From Annona cherimola (Eukaryota; Streptophyta; Magnoliopsida; Magnoliales; Annonaceae): 64,000 nucleotides of DNA. Of this stretch, positions 55,190 to 64,000 are shown piece by piece. Below the pieces are notes generated by a model. That model did no database searches and was not told the DNA's origin. It saw only the letters and a list, made by a program, of their open reading frames with translations. A program made the translations under genes and the position numbers. The stretch spans positions 36,497,452-36,561,451 of the forward strand of contig CM059972.1 of NCBI GenBank assembly GCA_030490835.1, written 5' to 3'. The stretch's first letter is position 1. Each line of letters begins with the position of its first letter.

Positions 55190-58100
55190 TCCAAGGCCAT
55201 TGTAGTCCGTCACATTGCACATGCAGGATATCCCACAATTAAAACTGCAAAATAGAATCAAATAGTTGCACATGAGATCCTTAATTCAATAAACTGTTAT
55301 TCTAGCATGTCGGTGTAGTGGGTATTACAATTACGAGTTATATCGACCCAACCAAATATCTGCTACATGTGGCAGTTGCCGTATTCATAGAATTGAGAAA
55401 ATTCATTTAGCACGTGAAATGATGTACTCACAGATTAGCCTATAGTGGTAAATCTTTAGCTGATAATCGATCGTACGAGGAAAAATCTTTGGGATGCCCA
55501 ATGCTTGCAAATAGGCCCATCATTGCAGAAACCTATGACAATAAGGCAATGTAAGTTTAGTATGTACGTCACCGAACTCTTGGCCACATTTGGTAGAAAG
55601 AAAATATTAATTGCAAGACCTAATAGGCCCAGACACAAAATAGGCATGAAATATAATAGTTGTTAATCTCATATGCCATGGATAAGCATACCGGTCAAGG
55701 TGCGAGGAACTCATCTCGTCTAGAATTGCACAATCTCAACGAGTCCATATAGTATATGTATCGTCGTCTCATGTCTATCTCGTAAGCTGTCCAATGATCT
55801 TCATGACATATTGGAATGAGGACCTATGGTTGCAATAAAAGTGAATGCATGATTTATCTTATTATATACATCAAAGATAAGATTTATAAAAGAGGTAATT
55901 CATCGAATGAGGTTACTCAAGTGGCTGTTGGCAGATGCAATGTGTTTACTTCATCCTTCAATATACCTGTGAGGATATTATCATCTCGAAGCATGTAACC
56001 CTAGCGACCAATGAATTATCGTGCATGAAAATAAATAGCCAAAAGTGAGAATATTACAAATATATGGAAAACATAAGTACGAGCTAGACAACTCCAGAGA
56101 CTCCCATGGCATACCACAAATCTTGAGTCCATATAGTATCATTGTGGTGGACTAGCTCTTTTCTCCTCCTGTTGCCGCATCAGTAGACTTGTGTACACAT
56201 AAAAAACCTTCAATTGAATTGTACAAGCGAATGTGACCAATGAATTAGCCTGATTGTGTAGTTTAATAAACACTTATGCCCTGACACATTCATATAAATA
56301 AAAGAAAATATGGGTATATATCTTGCATAGGTTGATATTTTATGCGATGGTGCGAGGCTGTGAAAGATGTTGTCGATTACAAGAAATGTGCCCATGGAAA
56401 ACACATATTCACTGCCCACAAACAAAGTTCTATGTCATAAGACTACAAAACTTTAAAGTTTATTAGCTGATCTAATACAAACTATACATAAAAGGGTAGA
56501 AGGGTAAAACCTTCCTTGATCGTCTGAGTCGAATGCAAATTTGACAAGTCTATTTTCTACATCAGTCAGATTTCGTAACCATGGTGCCGCACAAATTTTT
56601 CCCACAACGTGCGACTGCAATTAGGAAAAGAAATGCAGCAATAAGACACTTGAAAATTTAAAAAATGAGGACAATAATATTAAAGGGTTTGTTTCCTCAA
56701 AATTAAAGAAATTTTTTTCAATATACAGGCTAACATGTATGATTCTAAGGCAGGATTATGGTGCAAGACATCAAATGGTGACATAACCTCAATCTTTATG
56801 TGTACATGATCTTCTGCAATACGTGCTCGCTTACGTCCCCCGACTGATGTGTATGGACTGGTCAACTGGATAGACCTCTTCTTCATGCGTTGCCCTTGGC
56901 CCAATGTCTGGAGTGTGTTGCCATCTTTTTATGGTAATACTGGATTCTCTAATGTGTCTTCATCAACCATGACCACATTCGGCTCTGTTTCTTGTAGAGG
57001 GATGTTCAACTCTTCTTGAACGACTGCAATGTTTTGCATCACTTATGTGTCCTTCTGTTGAGTCGAGGAGGGCTCTCCAAATGTTGACAAAATGCTGAAG
57101 CGCATGTTTGGGGTCCCTTTTGAGGTAGAACCTTGTATCACAGTCTGATCCACACACGCTGCGTCCCTCTAGACAAGCACAGACGCAACATTAGTTTTTT
57201 TTTTGCAAAGGCTATAAAAATACATGTATAACAAGGTGATCAATATGCACTATTTTACATTACGATCCTCATACCTGCTTCGATCGTGATGGACATAGCA
57301 TCTCTATTGCTGTGAATGATCTCCCCATTCTCATAAATAGTTCCTTCAATGTCTAACAAAGAATCATATTAGTGACATTTTAAATTTACATATACAGTAA
57401 GTTCACCTATAAAGAACAACAATGAAATGCCTCGTGTGTTCTTAGCCTTCCTCTCCAATGAATACGTTCTATTTTTGCTCAACATTTAGTACCTTTATGG
57501 CAGAGCGTGTTGATTCTCCTCCTAACTCAGCTACATCAACAAAGGCCTAGGTCATCTACTCACCACAAGTAGGCTAGTCAAACTACGAAACTTTTGTTAT
57601 TAATGAATGTGTACCTAAGTAATAAGTTGCGAATCACATTCATACCATGACGACGTTTAAAAGCTCATCAAGTTTTATCGCCGGCCTCTTCATGTCAGAC
57701 TCAAGATCGACCTAATAGGTCACCTCTGACGTGGTACCATTTGTGGTTGCATTACCGGCTTGCTCCCACGTGGCAGATTATGCATGAAACGTAGGCCAGT
57801 CATAATCAAGGAGAGGATCATATTGAGGGGCCTTATCTGCTTGTCAACCCTCATTGAATAACGAGCGTATTGTGCTCTTTTCTTGACCTTGTACCACATG
57901 ACCATCAAGCCCTTGGACGGATGTCCCAGCCATATGTTGATGAAGGCTGGTATCATCTCTTTTGGAACATTGGGAAGCCCCACTCTTGTCTATGTTTGCT
58001 TCCTTCTCAACCAGTGGCGCTTTGCCTTTGGAATCATCTTTGACCAGCAGGGATGATTGAACCGTTTGGTGAAGTTGCTCATCGTCAAGTCTGTAACGAT

Positions 58101-59010
58101 GTTGGGAATGACCTAAATAGAGAAGTGTATAATTTATCATAATTAAAAAATTATAATAACAAGGTAATAGACAATGGTACTTTGGGAGAAGAACCATGGA
58201 CCTAATTTTATCATACATGTGCATTATCATAACCTACAATCCTCGGTTTCTGTTCCATCTTCGAATTGCCATCGTCATCCCAAAATCCAATGAGGGGCAG
58301 AGTGGGCTCCGTCGTGGGCGGTGGTAGCGACTCATGTGTCACATGGGTGAAAAACCATATCTACAAGCACAATCACAATTCTCAAACCCACTAAAATACA
58401 TGGAGAAGTGTAGCGAGTACTAACTTGTAAATAACGGATGCACTAACCTGAAGTAAGGCGACACAACATCCCATAGTTTGCTTGCTTTTCCTCAAGTATA
58501 ACCTAAGCACTTTGTTAATAATGTCTAACACATGAGTCCCCCAAGAAAACCTATGGATGTTCCTCGGGTCAATAAATAAAAATTCCGGGTGCGGCCATTC
58601 GACACGAGACACAAAAAGAGTCGAGAACCCACAATGTGAAAGCCTGTCGAAAATTATCATCGCAACGACCATCCTTTATGACTAGGAGAAATCATTTAAC
58701 GTGCAATATACTTGTGCTTTTTGTTAATTCGTACTTATCAAGCAAGGTTTGCACACTTGTTCTTGACCTCAAGGGTTCTACTAACTCCCCTTGGGTGGAT
58801 AATCCTAAGATGAGCTCCATGTCATGCTCACTTATGAGGATATATTGTTCATTGATCTTGAACATGTTCCGGTCAACATCATATCGATCCACGACCCATC
58901 GAATTATCTGAGGGAAATATCTAGAGAACTCCAATGACAGAAGTCCACTAAATCCAATACTTTTAACGACCGCACACTGCTCCTTGATAGCTCGTGCACT
59001 ATAACGTGCA
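55190..59010 (-). pseudogene. ULP1-like (C48) protease gene, minus strand, multi-exon and decayed
   Basis: Pieces in order on the minus strand: an N-terminal domain (VVKSIGFSGLLSLEF, WVVDRYDVDRN, then MELILGLSTQGELVEPL, ~58960-58700); a second exon (RFSWGTHVLDIINK, then MGCCVALL, ~58670-58450); IWFFTHVTHES (~58360); a polar linker (~58110-57720); KKRSIQLTSPYTS (~56890); VGSEYVFSMGTFLVID (~56420); and EEKRASPPQ (~56120). The catalytic core has His in HEDHWTAYEID (55791-55796), Asp in YYMDSLRL (55743-55745) and a Cys exon FNCGIS (~55237), where DCG is normally expected, so Asp appears changed to Asn. Several frames change between pieces, partly introns and partly damage. The FAR1-like transposase lies upstream on the same strand, which fits one MULE carrying both. 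Confidence 0.62.
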
Positions 59011-59680
59011 TTGACTTAAGACTATATGATGATTCCAGCCGTTTCTCACTATTTTGTGCTGGTATTGCATCATCACCCTCCATTGCTAGCATAAGCTTCA
59101 ATTCCATGCCTGAAGGAAAACTTGTTGCATTAGTACAAATTCAAAGATTTTATATTAACAATCAGGAAGGCAAAGAGATATAAATTTGACATTTTTAATT
59201 CCGCATTTAAGTTTTGTAGACAATGGACTGCAATCAAGCTCACCTTAGATGCGGACAAACATATATTGGCAAGGTAGTTTACAAGTGAATGTCAAAAGAA
59301 CAATATGTTAACTAAACAAGTTTGAATCCTATACACAGATTGTTACATCCAACAATAAAATCATTCAGATAATATTATCGATGCATACATTGACAAAATA
59401 AGTATAGCGACATCAATGATCTAGCAGTCCACAAAGCATCATAAATCGAAACCAGAAGAACCCAGGACTATGAACGTTATAAATGTGTACTATGAAGTCT
59501 TAAAAGCACAAAAAGAAGAACAAGCATGGAAATAAAGCTGGGATGGTTCATTTTTTATAAATCTTCTATCTCACACTACAATGCCTGTGTCCCCCATCCG
59601 GAGTAACCTCTCACACGCAGGATAGGAGGATTGCTGAATTCTTCACTTGCACCGTTCAGATCAACACTTCCAGCTCGACA
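59011..59680. other. Spacer between C48 and FAR1-like remnants
   Basis: AT-rich, about 670 bp. I see no gene. It would hold the transposase 3' flank and the 5' end of the C48 gene if both belong to one element. Confidence 0.5.
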
Positions 59681-61613
59681 CTATCCTATCGCAGGAGTAC
59701 TGGAGGAGTCGTCATCACATACTCCACTCATGTATTTCACTTCATGCAGTAAATGTTGTGCTCGATGCAACTCATGGTGAAGAACATGCTTGTTTCCAAC
59801 GACCAACGTATGAATATGACAAAAACATGTCATGAGCTGGTCTCTATCTGTAGTGGATGGATTGGGACCCATTTGGGTGAGCCCGATGCCTTGTCTAGGA
59901 TCTAGACACATATGCTACAAAATAAAACTTGAAGGTATCTCTTGCATGAGCAACGACCGCATCAATGCGAATAAATGACGACACACAATTCCGGTTGACT
60001 CCCATAGGAGATGTGCAAGTTCCAAAAAGATGGAGATTGCTAAACTCTATCAAGAGACCAACGTGACGTTGACTTGGACTACTAATTTCAAAAATAGTGT
60101 TGTCCTCGTCGTTACCAATGATTGTTACATTATATGCATTCCTTTCCCACATCTCAACTTGTGTGTCTGTGTAGAAGACCTAATTGTATTGTTGGAAAAG
60201 ACTCTTCTCCATAGCCATAGAAGTTTTAGGCATGAAACTTGACTCACATGTCCTTTCATCCTCTTGGACTTCTTCCTGACGACGCCTATTTAGAGCCTTC
60301 TCGAACTATTTCACAAAATCTATTAGACATGTACGTTGACCTGTATATCGATCCAAAACTGCATGGAACCCTTCATTTCTTTGGTTTGTGCACATCCCCA
60401 TAAATCCAGTGGTTCTTTGAAAAACAGGAACCTACTTCTCTCGTATGTCGTACAGGTTTGATAGCCAGACGTTACTCTCTAGTTCATGAGATTGAAGAAA
60501 TCGTGGCCAACACACCTCAAACTCATCTATACTCCTAATAATGTATACAAGCTGCTGAAATTCTATGTTCACTGTGGATGATTCATTATAAAGTCATCCT
60601 AGCTTTTTAGGGATCTTACGTAGTATATGCCACAAGCAGAATTTATGAACAGTCTCAGGAATGACATTCAAAATTGTTGTCGTAATCGCTACATCTTAGT
60701 CTGTGATTATTTCAATCGGACCATCTCCTTCCATTGCTAACTTGAATTGATTGAAAAGCCACACATATGATTCAGTTGTCTCATTGCTAAGGAGTGCACA
60801 ACCAAATATAATTGTTTATTTGTGATGATTCATACCAGCAAATGGTGAGAAGGACATCATATAACTATTCGTCTTGTAAGTTGTGTCAAAACATACCACA
60901 TCATTGAAAACTTTGAAGTCAATTCTTGACCTTCCATCAGCCCAGAACACATGCAATAGTTGGCCCTTATCATTCCTCTTATCCGCCACAAAGAAATTAG
61001 GATTCGCACATTGTTTAGCTAACAAGTAATCCAACATGGATTGTGCATCACATCCTAGTATCCTCTTGCGGGACTGACACATAATTTTTAACATCGCCAT
61101 GGGTGAAGTTAACCTCCTTATCATGGCTTTCAATCTCAGCAGCCAAGTCATAGGCCTTAGAAGGACCAATGCCAATAGTTTTGCAGTCATCTAAGAGTTG
61201 GCAGGTATTTTTGTTGACTCTTGTGTGATCTAAGATACGGACTCTCTTCAGAATTGAGTAGGGGATGAAAATGATCCTCAACAAAACGAACCACGCGCCA
61301 AGCATCTTACCGTCTGCGTGACACCACCATCTCTGCATGGCATCCAAGTAGTCTTGATGGTGCCTATAATACTCACATAACCCTCCCTTGAGCACATAAA
61401 TCTTCTCCACATCACCTCATCGGTAGATGAGCTTCGACGTTGACCTTTGCGGATGCTAAATCCCGTGTGTCTGCCGTAGGTGTTGCAGAATTCCCATGCT
61501 TGGTCATTGGTGTTGAATTCCTGTCCAATATGTGGTTTTAGGAGCTCAACTTCATGTGGCTTCTACATTTTGGTTTGATTATCCAATCCTTACATATGTC
61601 CAATTTCTTCCAT
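59681..61613 (-). pseudogene. FAR1/FHY3-type MULE transposase, decayed
   Basis: An ATG at 61613 starts a frame with stops at codons 8 and 16, then the FAR1 DNA-binding zinc region (HIGQEFNTNDQAWEFC, GFSIRKGQ, MCSREG). After a frameshift come EDHFHPLL and LRSHK. The MULE transposase core follows: NPNFFVADKRNDKGQLL, the first catalytic Asp in VCFDTTYKTN (~60885), IITD-stop-DVAI near 60700 where one codon is TAA, and HKFCLWHILRKIP (~60640, the C-x2-H motif). The C-terminal SWIM-type finger is CTC, then GIVCRH (~59985), with a frameshift inside. The gene ends at 59681. Several stops fit CAA-to-TAA change. Family members cut and paste DNA, and domesticated relatives are light-signalling factors; this copy is dead. 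Confidence 0.85.
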
Positions 61614-62089
61614 ACTAATGCACCTAGATAAATCCTTTTCATGAACTGCTGATCCTCATGTATTCTCAAGCTATTCAGATGCAATAAAATACATAAGGTT
61701 ACAACAACTTCTTAAAATTAGACATGTGTTGGACATTGTATGATAGTCAATTATGAAAAATACAATGCAATGGGAACCAATAGGAATACTAGGTACAACG
61801 AAGCATGTTTCATAACCAAGTGGCGAATGAACCTAGAGTATCATGTAATGAGTTTTTTTTATCAACACCTTAGGTAGGTTTTGCAATTCTAGCAATTACT
61901 TAGGTTTTTACTAAGGTAAAAAGACTACTAGTGCGAATTTTAGGAGAACATGCAAATTCGTCAATAACTTATTTTGCTGATTTAAACAAGTTGGTAAATG
62001 TCATATTATCTTAACTAGCTAATTTAGAATAATAAACAAATAAAAATAAAGGAAGTATCTAAAAACAAAATTTAAAGCAATGCCAAAAT
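61614..62089. other. Unassigned sequence upstream of the FAR1-like gene
   Basis: AT-rich sequence that may contain the 5' flank or terminal inverted repeat of the MULE. I could not identify a terminal repeat by eye. The MULE remnant or unrelated DNA here replaces the interior expected after the primer site at 62090. Confidence 0.45.
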
Positions 62090-62107
62090 TCCCCGGCAAC
62101 GATGCCA
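62090..62107 (-). promoter_or_regulatory. Primer-binding site, tRNA-Asp type
   Basis: The minus strand reads TGGCATCGTTGCCGGGGA, two mismatches from the TGGCGCCGTTGCCGGGGA used by Athila/Tat-type plant gypsy elements. It follows an LTR-like end (GAATAAATATTT). Confidence 0.65.
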
Positions 62108-64000
62108 AAATATTTATTCGCAATCTCACCGCAAGTGCAAGGGTCGTAGATTGTAGTATATAAATTATCGATCCACAGGGAATTCGGGACTATAAATTTT
62201 GCTTTTAAACACTTTCGTGTCGGATATGGAGAGAATATAGCAAATAAAATAGAAAAGTGGGGAGAAAATGCAGTAAATAAAATGGAAAGAAAATAAATAA
62301 AATGGGAAGAAGTGAAAATTAAAAATGATGAGAGAAAGCGAAAGTGCAAATACCTAGGGTCTAGGATTTCACATGCGTATTTTGCAACGAATAGTGGTAT
62401 AATTATTTAATTTGGATATTGTTTGTTAAAGGAGAACAAACCCTAATTTATCCTTGCACATTCTCTCGAAACCTACAAGGTGTACCCTAATTTTCTTAAC
62501 CACCTATTCTCATGGGATTAAGTTAATTAGAATCCATTAAGTTCTGTGGTTTGTTCATGTAATTCCTCAAGGTTATCATGCCTATTTTCATGGTCTTAGA
62601 TTTTCAGGTTTAATATCTTGATTTTCGTATATTAGATTTTCACCTCTCGGTTCCATCACCTAATATATGGAATCATGCCAACGTACGGGCCCATGTACAT
62701 AGCAAGCATAAAAATCACAAGATATTAAATTAACAACAACATCCAAAATAAATGAATTAAAAATCCACACAACGATGCATTATACGCATGCTACATCCTA
62801 AACCCTAGATTTAAGGTTTAGCCAAGCATGTTTAAGTTCAAAATAAAATTAAAATTACAATGCATCTTAAACAAGACAATTAAAATTAAATAGGGAAAAG
62901 ATAGAAAAGCTTATTGATTGAAGCTCCAATGATGTGTCGGTTGCTCCACGCAATTCGCCGTTCTGCCTTTTGCCCGTGCTTTCCACCTTGCTTTTGCTCT
63001 CTTTCTTTCTCAAAATTATGTTCTAATCTTCTTCTAAAATCCCCGCTAAAACATTTTGCAGTGGTATCTTTGCAGGGATTTTCTGTTGCTTGCTTCTGGA
63101 AATTTTACTGTTGCTGAATGCTCTGTCTGCTACCAGATGAACTTCTCCTCCCTTGCAGAATGCTGTGTGTCCTCCTTTTATAGCCTCTCATGTGGGGACC
63201 ATAATAAATGGTATGCTGCTTCTCTCGTGATATGTTGCTGAAAATGTGAAGTGCAATTGCTGATTTGTGGGGCCCATGATAAATGGTAGCTGCTCTTGGC
63301 TCTGCAAATCACGTGAATGGGCAGCATGTGTGAATTGCTGATGTGTTTTGGATGATTTGATTTATCATATGCATTGGACGGCTAAGATGGACAAGACGTG
63401 ATCAGATGGCTGATTTGGGTGGAACATAATCTGCTGCTGGATTGGTATGTGGATATTTAAATAATGGGCTGCTGATTTGGATGCTTGATCACATGATGAT
63501 TAGCTGGAAAATGGAGCTGAAATTTTTTGGAATTAATGGACAGCATGGGCCAAGCTGCTGATCACGTGAATATGGTTTAGGGGGCAGCATCATTGCTGCT
63601 GAAAAATTCAGGTGCTGCTGCATTTCGTGATGGCTATTTGATATTAGTGGGGTCCATCTCTTAATGCATATGCTGCTGTGTTTGGAATTCACGTGAGTTG
63701 CTGCATTTATTGTCCATGGCTATAGTATACAAATCACGTGAATGATCATGCATGCATAAATGCTGCTGGAAAATTCATCTTGATTGTTGATGGTTGTGGG
63801 AATTAAAATATGGGTAGCTTTAGCAATGGACGGCTGTTGCAAAATTTATGAATGGAGTGCATCTTCACATGATCTGCAATGAGATAAGGTGGTTGCATGC
63901 TGCTGATGGTGGGGTCCATTGATCGGCATCTCATATGAATATAGTTGATAAAAATGTTGAATGGATGTAATTCCATGGCTGCTGGTCATTAATTTGGTGG
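62108..64000 (-). repeat. LTR of a tRNA-Asp-primed gypsy-type element, cut by the window edge
   Basis: Inferred from the adjacent primer site and from a plant TATA box at 63174-63183 in the same orientation. The promoter-proximal half (62110-63170) is AT-rich. The upstream half (63190-64000) has many CTGCTG and CACGTGA words. No interior coding region is found on the left, so this is a truncated copy or a solo LTR. Its outer end lies beyond the window. Small open frames here are not credible genes. Confidence 0.5.
63174..63183 (-). promoter_or_regulatory. Candidate LTR TATA box
   Basis: The minus strand reads CTATAAAAGG, followed by GGAC and a GC-richer stretch, as in LTR promoters. It is consistent with R-U5 extending down to 62108. 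Confidence 0.45.

Noticed and set aside
52020..61613. Intact host FAR1 transcription factor or host SUMO protease genes
   Set aside because: The reading frames contain several stops and frameshifts and lie among transposons; decayed MULE genes explain them better.
62914..63241. Cys-rich small open frames near the right end
   Set aside because: They lie in an inferred LTR around its TATA box and have no coherent start context or domain.

Overview
The window is intergenic, transposon-packed DNA from a land plant, most likely a flowering plant; I cannot name the species. The evidence is a chromodomain-bearing Ty3/gypsy element with ~4 kb LTRs, a Sirevirus-like Ty1/copia element with initiator-Met tRNA primer sites, and a FAR1-type Mutator-like (MULE) transposase next to ULP1-like (C48) protease remnants. 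I see no intact cellular gene, rRNA, tRNA or CRISPR array.

The core is a four-level nest, each level supported by LTR ends, primer sites and target-site duplications (TSDs). Element I (3266-51946, + strand, TSD GAAAT) sits in the MULE/C48 layer. Element II (9964-42740, - strand, same family) is inserted in the gag gene of I. Element III (14721-33059, - strand, TSD AAAGT) is a non-autonomous LTR element inserted in the integrase gene of II. Element IV (15817-26618, - strand, TSD CAGGC), a copia element, is inserted in one LTR of III. With insertions removed, I and II are ~14.2 and ~14.4 kb, III is ~7.5 kb and IV is 10.8 kb. LTR divergence judged by eye falls from about 5% (I) and 4% (II) to 1-2% (III and IV), as the nesting order predicts. 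Element V, a solo copia LTR (47861-49527, TSD GGAAG), interrupts the 3' LTR of I. Element VI, another copia element, runs off the left edge (1-1827).

Elements I and II encode gag, protease, reverse transcriptase, RNase H and integrase with a C-terminal chromodomain-like tail (Tekay/Del-type). Both also carry an extra ORF before gag, with an acidic tract and an Arg-rich C-terminus. All their genes are broken by stops and frameshifts, and each has lost a different reverse transcriptase active-site aspartate. Element IV keeps an intact gag, has lost the middle of its integrase, and carries a third ORF after pol.

Outside the nest, 52.0-53.8 kb (+) and 55.2-59.0 kb (-) hold two decayed C48 protease genes in opposite orientation. 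A decayed FAR1-like transposase lies at 59.7-61.6 kb (-). The right end (62.1-64.0 kb) looks like an LTR with a tRNA-Asp-type primer site.

The most unusual signals are the GTCGAC-centred palindromic arrays upstream of the TATA box in every copia LTR, with a denser array repeated inside element IV ahead of its third ORF, and the pre-gag ORF shared by the two large gypsy elements.
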